64,000 nt of DNA. Origin: Streptomyces sp. CB09001 (GTDB taxonomy: Bacteria; Actinomycetota; Actinomycetes; Streptomycetales; Streptomycetaceae). The notes below the pieces were generated by a model, which was not told where the DNA came from, ran no database searches, and worked only from the letters and a program-made list of their open reading frames with translations. How positions within the stretch are numbered: the stretch's first letter is position 1; the number at the start of each line of letters is the position of its first letter. Shown one piece after another: positions 41,840 to 50,760 of this stretch. Position numbers and translations under genes: made by a program. The stretch spans positions 5,757,001-5,821,000 of the forward strand of contig NZ_CP026730.1 of assembly GCF_003369795.1 (NCBI RefSeq). Reading direction: 5' to 3'.

Positions 41840-43279
41840 ATGCCCGCTTCCCGCGTCAAGTCCCCCCATCTCCTCGTCGCCGAATCCGGCGCGGACCGCG
41901 AAGGCCACGGCCTCAAGCGCACGATGGGGCTGTTCCAGCTCGTCTGCTTCGGCGTCGGCGCGATCGTCGGCACCGGCATCTTCGTCGGCCTGTCCGACTC
42001 GGTCGCCGAGGCCGGCCCGGCCGTCGTCGTCTCCTTCGTCCTGGCCGCGGTCACCTGTGTGTTCACCGCGTTCGCCTTCGCCGAGCTGGGCGGCGCGATC
42101 CCGGTCTCCGGCTCCTCGTACTCCTTCGCCTACGCCGGGCTCGGCGAGCGGACCGCCTTCCTCGTCGGCTGGTGCCTGCTCCTGGAGTACGGCGTGTCCG
42201 TCTCGGCCGTCGCGGTCGGCTGGAGCCAGTACGTCAACGAACTGCTCGACAGCGTCCTCGGCGTCCAGCTCCCGCACGCCCTCTCCGCGGGCCCCGGCGA
42301 CGGCGGCGCGGTCAACCTGCCCGCGGTGATCGTCATCGCCCTGGCCTCGGTCCTGCTGGTGCGCGGCGTACGCGAGAGCGCCCGCGCCACCGCCGCCATG
42401 GCCGTCCTCAAGCTGGCCGTACTGCTCGCCTTCTGCGCCATCGGCTTCTACGCCTTCCAGGACGGCAACCTCACCCCCTTCTCCCCGGCGGGCCTCGGCG
42501 GCATCGGCGCGGGCACCACCGCCGCCTTCTTCTCCTACATCGGCTTCGACGCGATCACCACGGCCGGCGAGGAGGCCAAGAACCCGCGCCGGGACATTCC
42601 CGTCGCCATCCTGGTCTGCATCGGCCTGGTCACCCTGCTGTACTGCGCGGTCGCGGTCGCCGCGATCGGCGCCGTCGGCGGCGACCGGGTCGGCGGCCGG
42701 CCCGCCGCGCTCTCCTACGTCGTCGACCGGGTCACCGGCTCGGCGATCGGCGGCGGCGTGGTCGCCTTCGGCGCGGTCGTCGCCATCGCCTCGGTGGTGC
42801 TCGCCGTGATGTACGGCCAGACCCGCATCCTGATGTCGATGTCCCGGGACGGACTGATCCCCCGGATCTTCGAGAAGGTCTCGCCGCGCACCGCGACCCC
42901 CGTCGCCGGCACCCTGATCGTCGGCGTGGTCTTCGCCCTCCCCGCGGCCTTCGCCCCGCTCGACGCGGTGGTCAACCTGTGCACCATCGGCACCCTCGCC
43001 ACCATGGCCGCCGTCAACGTCTCCGTGATCACCCTGCGCCGCCGCGAACCGGGCCTCGCCCGCACCTTCCGCGTGCCGCTGTACCCGGTGACGCCGCTGC
43101 TCGGGGTCGGCTTCTGCCTGTACCTGATGTACGAGACGGGCGGCGCCACCTGGCTCCAGTTCGCGGTGTTCCTCGCGGTGGGACTGCTGGTCTACAGCGC
43201 CTACGGGCGCCGGCACTCCCGCCTCGCCCGGACCGCCGTCAGTGCGGACGACGCTGAGCGGGTACCGCAGGAAGCCTGA
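41840..43279 (+). CDS. APC-family amino-acid permease (CAT type)
   Basis: A 479-residue permease with about 12 helices. The first helix holds LVCFGVGAIVGTGIFVGL, the family's substrate-binding break. FFSYIGFDAITTAGEEAKNPRRDIP is a mark of the cationic amino-acid transporter branch. Located after arginine deiminase and ornithine carbamoyltransferase, it probably moves arginine, ornithine or a related amino acid. Its end overlaps the convergent ATPase gene by 41 bases. Confidence 0.9.
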   Translation: MPASRVKSPHLLVAESGADREGHGLKRTMGLFQLVCFGVGAIVGTGIFVGLSDSVAEAGPAVVVSFVLAAVTCVFTAFAFAELGGAIPVSGSSYSFAYAGLGERTAFLVGWCLLLEYGVSVSAVAVGWSQYVNELLDSVLGVQLPHALSAGPGDGGAVNLPAVIVIALASVLLVRGVRESARATAAMAVLKLAVLLAFCAIGFYAFQDGNLTPFSPAGLGGIGAGTTAAFFSYIGFDAITTAGEEAKNPRRDIPVAILVCIGLVTLLYCAVAVAAIGAVGGDRVGGRPAALSYVVDRVTGSAIGGGVVAFGAVVAIASVVLAVMYGQTRILMSMSRDGLIPRIFEKVSPRTATPVAGTLIVGVVFALPAAFAPLDAVVNLCTIGTLATMAAVNVSVITLRRREPGLARTFRVPLYPVTPLLGVGFCLYLMYETGGATWLQFAVFLAVGLLVYSAYGRRHSRLARTAVSADDAERVPQEA

Positions 43280-43676
43280 ACCAGACCGCCTTGCCGGACC
43301 GGGTGGGCCGGTGACCGCAGGACGAGCTGAGGGCGCGGATCAGCAGCAGACCGCGCCCGTCCTCGCGCCACGGGTCGGGCGGCTCCACGTCCGGCCGGGT
43401 GAGGTCCGCCGGTGGCGCCGGGTCCGGGTCGTGGACCTCCACCTGGCACCCGGTCGGCATCAGCTCCACCACCAGCTCGATCGGCGTCCGGCCGGAGGTG
43501 TGCTCCACGGCGTTGGCGACCAGCTCCGCCGTCAGCAGCTCCGCGGTGTCGCCGTCCGCCGTGTGCTCCAGCTCGGCCAGGGCGTTGCGCACCAGGGCAC
43601 GCGCCACCGGCACGGCCGCGGCGGAGTGCGGCAGCGCGATGCGCCAGGAGGCGGGTGCGGGGAAGTGATCGTGCAC
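43239..43676 (-). CDS. Anti-sigma-factor-like ATP-binding protein (HATPase_c)
   Basis: A 145-residue orphan GHKL ATPase. The N box is ELVANAVEHTSG; the later region has DGRGLLLIRALSSSCGHRPT and GKAVWFRLP. The GTG at 43676 is the likely start, because a longer frame adds a poorly coding segment. It is the second such orphan in the window. There is no adjacent sigma factor or antagonist. Confidence 0.82.
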   Translation of the reverse strand: MHDHFPAPASWRIALPHSAAAVPVARALVRNALAELEHTADGDTAELLTAELVANAVEHTSGRTPIELVVELMPTGCQVEVHDPDPAPPADLTRPDVEPPDPWREDGRGLLLIRALSSSCGHRPTRSGKAVWFRLPAVPAQRRPH

Positions 43677-43828
43677 GGCAGGTCCGTTTCGTGGAGCAGG
43701 GGAGTCCTGTCCTGCTTTCAACCTTATGAATGGTACGGCGCCGCCCGGCAGAGCCGTTCGACGGGCACCCCCGGGACCTTCGACCCGTGCCGGCGACGCC
43801 CGGCGTCCGAAGGCCTTATCGCGCACCC

Positions 43829-43857
43829 GTGACGACAGTCACAGAAGGGTGATAACT
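43829..43857 (+). promoter_or_regulatory. Operator/promoter of the enoyl-CoA hydratase gene (site A)
   Basis: The dyad GTGAC-GACA-GTCAC (43829-43842) covers a GTGACG -35-like hexamer, with ATAACT (43852-43857) 17 bases on. Thirteen bases (GTGACGACAGTCA) are identical to the site at 50675, which suggests one regulator, most likely the PaaX protein encoded nearby. Confidence 0.6.
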
Positions 43858-43866
43858 TCGAGTGTC

Positions 43867-44694
43867 ATGAGTCCCTTCACCGGCTCCGCCGCCCCCACCC
43901 CCGACTGGCGGCACCTGCGCGTCGAGGTGGCCGACGGCGTCGCGACCGTCACCCTCGTCCGCCCCGACAAGCTCAACGCCCTCACCTTCGAGGCCTACGC
44001 CGACCTGCGCGACCTGCTCGCCGAGCTGTCCCGTCAGCGGTCGGTACGGGCACTGGTGCTGGCCGGCGAGGGGCGCGGCTTCTGCTCCGGCGGCGACGTG
44101 GACGAGATCATCGGCGCGACCCTGTCCATGGACACCGCCCGGCTGCTGGACTTCAACCGGATGACCGGCCAGGTGGTGCGGTCGGTACGGGAGTGCCCGT
44201 TCCCGGTGATCGCCGCGCTGCACGGGGCCGTCGCGGGGGCGGGCGCGGTCCTCGCCCTGGCCGCCGACTTCCGCGTCGCCGACCCGTCCGCGCGCTTCGC
44301 CTTCCTGTTCACGCGCGTCGGCCTCTCCGGCGGCGACATGGGCGCCGCCTACCTGCTGCCCCGCGTCGTCGGCCTCGGCCACGCCACCCGGCTGCTGATG
44401 CTCGGCGACACGGTCCGCGCACCCGAGGCCGAACGCATCGGCCTGATCAGCGAGCTGACCGAAGAGGGCCGCGCCGACGAGGCCGCCCACACCCTGGCCC
44501 ACCGTCTCGCCGACGGCCCGGCCCTGGCCCACGCCCAGACCAAGGCCCTCCTCACCGCCGAACTGGACATGCCCCTGGCGGCAGCGGTGGAACTGGACGC
44601 GTCGACCCAGGCCCTGTTGATGACCGGCGAGGACTACGCCGAGTTCCACGCCGCCTTCACGGAAAAACGCCCCCCGAAGTGGCAAGGGAGGTAA
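43867..44694 (+). CDS. Enoyl-CoA hydratase/isomerase family protein
   Basis: A 275-residue crotonase-fold enzyme. LVLAGEGRGFCSGGDVDEI is the first half of the oxyanion hole; PFPVIAALHGAVAGAGAVLALAADFRVAD provides the second; FLFTRVGLSGGDMG has a Gly-Gly-Asp where classic hydratases have an active-site Glu. It ends in KRPPKW, as in many acyl-CoA-degradation members. In the context of the aryl-CoA monooxygenase it would act on a ring-derived CoA thioester. A good ribosome site inside its 3' end couples it to the next gene. Confidence 0.92.
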   Translation: MSPFTGSAAPTPDWRHLRVEVADGVATVTLVRPDKLNALTFEAYADLRDLLAELSRQRSVRALVLAGEGRGFCSGGDVDEIIGATLSMDTARLLDFNRMTGQVVRSVRECPFPVIAALHGAVAGAGAVLALAADFRVADPSARFAFLFTRVGLSGGDMGAAYLLPRVVGLGHATRLLMLGDTVRAPEAERIGLISELTEEGRADEAAHTLAHRLADGPALAHAQTKALLTAELDMPLAAAVELDASTQALLMTGEDYAEFHAAFTEKRPPKWQGR

Positions 44695-44698
44695 GGGG

Positions 44699-47104
44699 AT
44701 GCTCTCGTCCCAGGGAAGTGCAGTCGGCCCGGGGGCGCGGGGCCGTGTCGATCAGCCGCTCCGCCGCGGGGCGCGACCGGCCACGACGGCCCCGCACTCG
44801 CCCGTGAAGACAAGCCACCCCCTGCGCGCGGCGATCATCGGCGGCGGCCCCGGCGGCCTCTACACCGCCGCCCTCCTCAAACGCCTCGCCCCCGACCGCG
44901 AGATCACCGTCTACGAGCGCAACGCCCCCGACGACACCTTCGGCTTCGGCGTAGTCCTCTCCGACGAGACCCTCGGCGGCATCGAACACGCCGACCCGAC
45001 CGTCTACGAGGCCCTCAGATCCCACTTCGTCCGCTGGGACGACATCGACATCGTCCACGGAAACACCCGCCACACCTCCGGAGGACACCGCTTCGCCGCC
45101 CTCGGCCGCCGCCGCCTCCTGGAGATCCTGCACGAGCGCTGCCGCGACCTCGGCGTGGAGCTCCGCTTCCGCACCGAGGCCCCGCCCCCGGACCGTCTCG
45201 CGCGCACCCACGACCTCGTCGTCGCCGCCGACGGCGTGCACAGCGCCATCCGCGAGCAGTACCGCGACGTCTTCCGGCCGCGTCTCACCCCGCACCGCTG
45301 CCGCTACATCTGGCTGGCCGCCGACTTCGCCTTCGACGCCTTCCGCTTCGAGATCGCCGAGACCGAGCACGGCGTCATGCAACTGCACGGCTACCCCTAC
45401 GCACCGGATGCCTCCACCGTCATCGTCGAGATGCGCGAGGAGGTCTGGCGGGCAGCCGGCTTCGACGAACTCGACGAGACGGAATCCACCGCCCGCTGCG
45501 CCAAGATCTTCACCGACGCCCTCGGCGGCCGCCCGCTGCGGTCCAACAAGTCGGCCTGGACCACCTTCCGCACGGTGGTCAACGAACGCTGGTCGCACGG
45601 CAACGTCGTGCTGCTCGGCGACGCCGCCCACACCGCCCACTTCTCCATCGGTTCCGGCACCAAGCTCGCCGTCGAGGACGCCCTCGCGCTGGCCGCCTGC
45701 CTGGAGGAGCGGCCCACCCTCCAGGAGGCGCTGACCGCCTACGAGGAGGAGCGGCGCCCCGTAGTCGCCTCCACGCAGCGGGCGGCCAGGGCCAGCCTGG
45801 AGTGGTTCGAGGACCTGGACCGGTACCTCGGCCAGCCGCCGCGCCAGTTCGCCTTCAACCTGCTCACCCGCAGCCGCCGGGTCACCCACGAGAACCTGCG
45901 GCTGCGCGACGCCGGCTTCACCGGCGAGGTGGAGCGCGAGTTCGGCTGCCCGCCGGACACGCCCCCGATGTTCACCCCGTTCCGGCTGCGCGGGCTGACC
46001 CTGCGCAACCGCGTCGTCGTCTCCCCGATGGACATGTACTCGGCCGCCGACGGCGTCCCCGGCGACTTCCACCTGGTCCACCTCGGCGCCCGGGCCCTCG
46101 GCGGTGCCGCCCTGGTGATGACCGAGATGGTGTGCGTGAGTGCCGAGGGGCGCATCACGCCCGGCTGCGCGGGCCTCTACACCGGCCGGCAGGGCGAGGC
46201 GTGGCGGCGGATCACGGACTTCGTGCACGACGGCGCGCCCGGCACCGCGATCGGCGTGCAGCTCGGCCACAGCGGCCGCAAGGGCTCGACCCGGCTGATG
46301 TGGGAGGGCATGGACGAACCGCTGCCCGAGGGCAACTGGCCCCTCGTGGCGCCCTCCCCGCTGCCGTACCGGCCCGGCGGTCAGGTGCCGCGCGAGCTGT
46401 CCCGGGCGCAACTGACGGACGTACGGGAGCAGTTCAGGGCCGCCGCCGAGCGGGCCGCCGGGGCCGGATTCGACCTGCTCGAACTGCACTGCGCCCACGG
46501 CTACCTGCTCTCCGGCTTCCTCTCCCCGCTCACCAACCACCGCGCCGACGCCTACGGCGGCTCACCGCAGAAGCGGCTGCGCTTCCCGCTGGAGGTGTTC
46601 GACGCCGTACGCGAGGTGTGGCCGGACGAGCGGCCCATGACCGTACGGATCTCCGCCACCGACTGGGCCGAGGGCGGCACCAGCGGCGAGGAGGCGGTGG
46701 AGATCGCCCGGGCCTTCGCCGCGCACGGCGCCGACGCCATCGACGTGTCCACGGGCCAGGTCGTCGCCGGTGAACGGCCCGAGTTCGGGCGGTCGTACCA
46801 GACGCCGTACGCGGACCGCATCCGCCACGAGGCGGGCGTCCCGGTGATCGCCGTCGGGGCCATCTCCTCCTGGGACGACGTCAACTCGCTCATCCTGGCC
46901 GGGCGCACCGACCTGTGCGCCCTCGCCCGTCCCCACCTCTACGACCCGCACTGGACGCTGCACGCCGCCGCCGAGCAGGGCTACGACGGGCCGGGCGCCC
47001 GCTGGCCCGCACCGTACCGGGCGGGCAGCCGCCCGCCGCGCACCGGACGCACCGACGCCCCCAGGCCGAGGCTCACGCTGCACGGCCCGCGTCAGGACGG
47101 GTAG
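44699..47104 (+). CDS. 2-aminobenzoyl-CoA (or salicylyl-CoA) monooxygenase/reductase fusion
   Basis: An 801-residue flavoprotein with two catalytic halves. The first (to about 415) is a class A hydroxylase: AAIIGGGPGGLYTAALLK for FAD and VVLLGDAAHTAHFSIGSGT. The second is an Old-Yellow-Enzyme barrel: FTPFRLRGLTLRNRVVVSPM, ELHCAHGYLLSGFLSPLTN and ARPHLYDPHWT. This is the layout of 2-aminobenzoyl-CoA monooxygenase/reductase, also annotated as salicylyl-CoA 5-hydroxylase/oxidoreductase. The ATG at 44699 has GGGAGG 7 bases upstream; a GTG at 44804 lies closer to the conserved start but lacks a ribosome site. Its end overlaps the sulfotransferase gene by 13 bases. Confidence 0.92.
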   Translation: MLSSQGSAVGPGARGRVDQPLRRGARPATTAPHSPVKTSHPLRAAIIGGGPGGLYTAALLKRLAPDREITVYERNAPDDTFGFGVVLSDETLGGIEHADPTVYEALRSHFVRWDDIDIVHGNTRHTSGGHRFAALGRRRLLEILHERCRDLGVELRFRTEAPPPDRLARTHDLVVAADGVHSAIREQYRDVFRPRLTPHRCRYIWLAADFAFDAFRFEIAETEHGVMQLHGYPYAPDASTVIVEMREEVWRAAGFDELDETESTARCAKIFTDALGGRPLRSNKSAWTTFRTVVNERWSHGNVVLLGDAAHTAHFSIGSGTKLAVEDALALAACLEERPTLQEALTAYEEERRPVVASTQRAARASLEWFEDLDRYLGQPPRQFAFNLLTRSRRVTHENLRLRDAGFTGEVEREFGCPPDTPPMFTPFRLRGLTLRNRVVVSPMDMYSAADGVPGDFHLVHLGARALGGAALVMTEMVCVSAEGRITPGCAGLYTGRQGEAWRRITDFVHDGAPGTAIGVQLGHSGRKGSTRLMWEGMDEPLPEGNWPLVAPSPLPYRPGGQVPRELSRAQLTDVREQFRAAAERAAGAGFDLLELHCAHGYLLSGFLSPLTNHRADAYGGSPQKRLRFPLEVFDAVREVWPDERPMTVRISATDWAEGGTSGEEAVEIARAFAAHGADAIDVSTGQVVAGERPEFGRSYQTPYADRIRHEAGVPVIAVGAISSWDDVNSLILAGRTDLCALARPHLYDPHWTLHAAAEQGYDGPGARWPAPYRAGSRPPRTGRTDAPRPRLTLHGPRQDG

Positions 47105-48000
47105 CCCCAGGCCGCGCACATCGGGCGCAGCCGCTCCGGGATCTCGTCCCGGCCGGGCAGCGCGCGCCCCGGCTGCACGGTGCCGGTGCGGATGTTCTCC
47201 CGCCAGTCGCCGAGGCCCCTGACCAGATCCGCACCGCTCCTCTCGCCGTAGTTGAGCATGGCCGGGGCGTAGTCGACGCCGAGGTACGCGCACAGGCGGC
47301 GCATCTCGCGCTCGGGGTCGCCAGTGATGTCCTCGTAGCGCACGGTGAAGCCGTCGGCGTCCGCCGACCGGGCCGCCTCGACGGCCGTCATGTAGCGCAG
47401 CACGTCCGTGACGGCCGTGTCCTGCGGCCGTTTGACGGGGTCGCTCTCGTGCCAGGAGCGGGCGATCGACACGGGGTGGCGCAGCAGGAAGACGAAGCGC
47501 GCGTCGGGCCAGCAGCCCTTGAGACGCCGGTACATGTAGGCGTTGGCCGGTGTCTTCTCGACCAAGAAGTCCTTGCCGGACCTGGTGAGTTCACGGTGCA
47601 GGACGCGGTCCCACAACAGGTGCTCCAGGTCGCCGCGGAGCAGGCCGAGTTCGCGCATCGCGCGCTCGGAGTGCCAGTTGGTGCAGGCGACCTCCAGCTT
47701 GCCGACGTGCAGTTCGTGCGGGGCGTGCAGCCGCGGGTGGGCGCCCGCCATCATGCGCAGCAGGGTGGAGCCGGAACGGATGGACGAGATGATGAAGACG
47801 GGCCGTCGCAGCAACCGGTCGGTGGGCAGTTCACCGGCCGACGGACATCGGTACGGGGCCGCCCGGCGGGCCGCGGGCCGCGCGGCGGCGGACTTCCTGC
47901 CCTGCCTCCCCTTCGGACTCTCCGTCGCCCGGGGTGCTCTGCGCACCTGGAGGCCGGTGGTGGCGGTGAGGGCCCGGTTCAAGCTGCGTGCGAGACTCAT
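47092..48000 (-). CDS. Sulfotransferase family protein
   Basis: A 302-residue protein. The PAPS 5'-phosphosulfate loop is VFIISSIRSGSTLLRMMAG and the 3'-phosphate motif is FVFLLRHPVSIARSWHES. The first 65 residues are basic and disordered. It would move sulfate from PAPS to an alcohol or amine; the substrate is unknown. It sits between the monooxygenase and the PaaX gene but on the opposite strand from the former, so a role in the aromatic pathway is not implied. Confidence 0.85.
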   Translation of the reverse strand: MSLARSLNRALTATTGLQVRRAPRATESPKGRQGRKSAAARPAARRAAPYRCPSAGELPTDRLLRRPVFIISSIRSGSTLLRMMAGAHPRLHAPHELHVGKLEVACTNWHSERAMRELGLLRGDLEHLLWDRVLHRELTRSGKDFLVEKTPANAYMYRRLKGCWPDARFVFLLRHPVSIARSWHESDPVKRPQDTAVTDVLRYMTAVEAARSADADGFTVRYEDITGDPEREMRRLCAYLGVDYAPAMLNYGERSGADLVRGLGDWRENIRTGTVQPGRALPGRDEIPERLRPMCAAWGYPS

Positions 48001-48083
48001 GCGTCCGCACGGTAGGTGAGAAACCTGAGAAGAGGGTCTGAGGAGGCTGAGGGTTCACTGATCCCCCCAGAATGTGATGTGAC

Positions 48084-48929
48084 TCACTGCTCGGGAAACG
48101 GAGTCGGTCCCATGGCCGCGTACTGCGCGCCCGCGTCCCGCAGCCGCTCGTGCAGCGCCCGGAAGACGGCCGCCGAGCGCGTGCCGGGCCAGCCCTCGGG
48201 CAGCAGCCGGGCGGGCAGCCCGGGGTCCGTGTAGGGCAGGTGGCGCCAGGAGTCCAGGGCGAGGAGGTAGTCGCGGTAGGCCTCCTCGGGCGGCGTGTCC
48301 GCCCGGCGCTCCCAGTCGCGCAGGACGCGCGCGTGGCGGTCGAGGAAGGCCTCGTGCTCCTTGGCGATCGCGGCCAGGTCCCACCAGCGGGCCACCGCCT
48401 CGGCGGTCGCCGTGAAGCCCAGGTGCTCGCCGCGGAAGAAGTCCACGTAGGAGTCCAGGCCGAGGCGGCCCAGGGTGTGCCGGGTCTCCGCGTACAGCCG
48501 GGCCGGGGCGATCCACACACCGGGAGCCGCGGTGCCGAAGCCGAGGCCGGCCAGGCGCGAACGCAGGACGTGCCGCTTCTGCCGCTCCGACTCGGGCACG
48601 GAGAACACGGCGAGCACCCAGCCCTCGTCCGCGTGGGGCGTGGTGGCGTAGACGCGCCGGTCCCCGTCGTCGAGCAACTGACGGGCCTCGGCGGAGAGTT
48701 CGTACCCCGCCGCGCCCTCGGCCGTACGGGCGGGCAGCAGCAGCCCGCGCCGTTTCAGCCGGGACACCGACGAACGCACGGAGGGTGCGTCCACCCCGAC
48801 CGCGGCCAGCAGCCGGATCAGCTCGGCGACGGGCACCGGGCCCGGCGCGGAACGGCCGTACGCGCCGTAGAGCGTGACGATGAGGGACCTCGGAGCGGGC
48901 TGTACGTGCTGGTCGGACACATTGATCAT
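48084..48929 (-). CDS. PaaX-family transcriptional regulator
   Basis: A 281-residue regulator. The N-terminal winged helix (SLIVTLYGAYGR, VRSSVSRLKRRGLLLP) matches PaaX, and the remainder carries the PaaX central and C-terminal domains (GWVLAVFSVPESERQKRHVL, LGFGTAAPGVWIAP). Characterised PaaX proteins repress phenylacetate genes and are released by an aryl-CoA. It follows the CoA-ligase gene by 15 bases on the same strand, so its effector may be the ligase product, 2-aminobenzoyl-CoA (inference). Confidence 0.92.
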   Translation of the reverse strand: MINVSDQHVQPAPRSLIVTLYGAYGRSAPGPVPVAELIRLLAAVGVDAPSVRSSVSRLKRRGLLLPARTAEGAAGYELSAEARQLLDDGDRRVYATTPHADEGWVLAVFSVPESERQKRHVLRSRLAGLGFGTAAPGVWIAPARLYAETRHTLGRLGLDSYVDFFRGEHLGFTATAEAVARWWDLAAIAKEHEAFLDRHARVLRDWERRADTPPEEAYRDYLLALDSWRHLPYTDPGLPARLLPEGWPGTRSAAVFRALHERLRDAGAQYAAMGPTPFPEQ

Positions 48930-48944
48930 CTTATGTCGTCGGAG

Positions 48945-50621
48945 TCACGCCCGGCCGCCCAGGGGATCCGGACGAGCCCCGGGGGTGGGAGCGGCGCCCG
49001 GACCGGTCGGGTCGAGGAGGCGGTGGCGCTGGAGCTTGCCGGTCGCCGTGCGCGGCAGCGCGTCCGGGAAGAGGATCTCGCGCGGGCACTTGTACGGCGC
49101 CAGCTCCGAGCGCAGGAACTCGCGCAGCGCGTCCGCGTCCCGCGCGGCCCCCTCCCGCAGCACCGCGTGCGCCACCACGACCTGTCCCCGGCGCGGGTCG
49201 GGACGCCCCACCACCGCCGCCTCCACCACGTCCGGGTGGCGCAGCAACGCGTCCTCCACCTCGGGCCCGGCGATGTTGTACCCCGCGGAGACGATCATGT
49301 CGTCGGCGCGTGCCACGTACCGGAAGTAGCCGTCGGGCTCGCGGACATAGGTGTCCCCGGTGACGTTCCAGCCGTCGCGCACGTACTCCCGCTGGCGCGG
49401 GTCGGCGAGGTACCGGCAGCCCACCGGACCGCGCACCGCCAGCAGTCCGGGCTCCCCGTCGGGCACGGGTGCGCCGTGCGCGTCCTGCACGCGCGCGTGC
49501 CACCCCGGCACCGGAACGCCCGTCGTCCCGGGCCTGATGTCGTCGTCCGCCGCGGACACGAAGATGTGCAGCAGCTCGGTGGCGCCGATGCCGTTGATGA
49601 CGCGCAGTCCGGTGCGCTCGTGCCAGGCCCGCCAGGTGGCCGCGGGCAGGTTCTCGCCCGCCGAGACACAGCGCCTGAGGCTGGTCACGTCGTACCCGTC
49701 CAGCTCGTCGAGCATCGCGCGGTACGCCGTCGGCGCGGTGAACAGCACCGACACCCGGTGCTCGGCGACCGCCGGCAACAGCTGCCTGGGGCCGGCCTGT
49801 TCGAGCAGCAGGGCGCACGCCCCGGCCCGCATGGGGAAGACGACGAGACCGCCGAGCCCGAAGGTGAAGCCGAGCGGCGGGCTGCCCGCGAAGAGGTCGT
49901 CGGAGCGCGGCTCGAGCACCCGCGCGGAGAAGGTGTCCGCGATCGCCAGCACATCGCGGTGGAAGTGCATGCAGCCCTTGGGCCGCCCGGTGGTGCCGGA
50001 GGTGAACGCGATCAGCGCCACGTCGTCGGCGGCGGTGTCGACGGCCCGGTAGGGCGTCGAGGGCACCGCGTCCGACGTCGTGCGGCCGTACAGGTCGTCC
50101 GGCGCGTCCCCGCCGTACGTGGTGATCGCGAGGCCGGTGATCTCCGCCTTGGCGAGGTCGTCGACGGACCGGACGTCGCAGAGCGCGTGCCGCACCCGGG
50201 CGATCTCGCAGATCGCGCGCAGCTCGTGCGGGCGCTGCTGGGCCAGCACGGTGACCGCCACCGCGCCCGCCTTCAGCACCGCCAGCCAGCACGCGGCGAG
50301 CCACGGGGTGGTGGGGCCGCGCAGCAGCACCCGGTTGCCCGGGACGACACCGAGGTCGCCGGTGAGCACGTGGGCGATCCGGTCGACGCGGTCCCGCAGC
50401 CCCCCGTAGGTCCAGGTGTCCCCGGACGCGGTGCGGAAGACCGGGCGGTCGCCGGGCGGGCCGGCGAGCAGCTCGGCGGCGCAGTTCAGCCGCTCCGGGT
50501 AGCGCAGCTCCGGCAGGTCGAAGAGCAGCTCCGGCCACTGCTCGGGGGGCGGCAGGTGGTCGCGCGCGAAGGTGTCGACGTGGGCGGAGCGGTGCGGGTC
50601 CGCGCGGCGAGGATCGGCCAT
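48945..50621 (-). CDS. Benzoate/2-aminobenzoate-type CoA ligase
   Basis: A 558-residue adenylate-forming enzyme. The ATP loop is IAFTSGTTGRPKGCMHFHRD, with INGIGATELLHIFVSA and DDMIVSAGYNIAGPEVE following and the catalytic lysine in PRTATGKLQRHRL. The pattern (PERLNCAAELL, GCMHFHRDVL, GIGATELLHIF) is that of benzoate-CoA ligases, including 2-aminobenzoate-CoA ligase. It activates an aromatic acid with ATP and CoA. It shares a divergent promoter and operator with the acyl-CoA dehydrogenase gene. Confidence 0.92.
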   Translation of the reverse strand: MADPRRADPHRSAHVDTFARDHLPPPEQWPELLFDLPELRYPERLNCAAELLAGPPGDRPVFRTASGDTWTYGGLRDRVDRIAHVLTGDLGVVPGNRVLLRGPTTPWLAACWLAVLKAGAVAVTVLAQQRPHELRAICEIARVRHALCDVRSVDDLAKAEITGLAITTYGGDAPDDLYGRTTSDAVPSTPYRAVDTAADDVALIAFTSGTTGRPKGCMHFHRDVLAIADTFSARVLEPRSDDLFAGSPPLGFTFGLGGLVVFPMRAGACALLLEQAGPRQLLPAVAEHRVSVLFTAPTAYRAMLDELDGYDVTSLRRCVSAGENLPAATWRAWHERTGLRVINGIGATELLHIFVSAADDDIRPGTTGVPVPGWHARVQDAHGAPVPDGEPGLLAVRGPVGCRYLADPRQREYVRDGWNVTGDTYVREPDGYFRYVARADDMIVSAGYNIAGPEVEDALLRHPDVVEAAVVGRPDPRRGQVVVAHAVLREGAARDADALREFLRSELAPYKCPREILFPDALPRTATGKLQRHRLLDPTGPGAAPTPGARPDPLGGRA

Positions 50622-50660
50622 GGCGGTTCGCCCCCTTTGTCGTGGTGGGCTCGCGCAACG

Positions 50661-50704
50661 AGCGTATCGTGTTGGTGACGACAGTCAACGGGGCGCGATA
50701 GCCT
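50661..50704. promoter_or_regulatory. Divergent promoters sharing one operator (site B)
   Basis: The 13-mer GTGACGACAGTCA lies at 50675-50687. For the plus strand GTGACG and TAGCCT (50699-50704) are 18 bases apart; for the minus strand TTGACT (complement of 50683-50688) and TACGCT (complement of 50661-50666) are 16 apart. A protein bound here would block both -35 boxes. Confidence 0.6.
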
Positions 50705-50760
50705 CGATCGTGACCCGGTGGCCCGTCCGGTGGGCAGGGGAGCAGGGGAAGGGACCGGCG

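Noticed and set aside
48930..48944. Third copy of the PaaX-type operator just before the PaaX gene
   Set aside because: Only GACGACA matches, without a dyad, and the 15-bp gap indicates that PaaX is transcribed from the ligase promoter.
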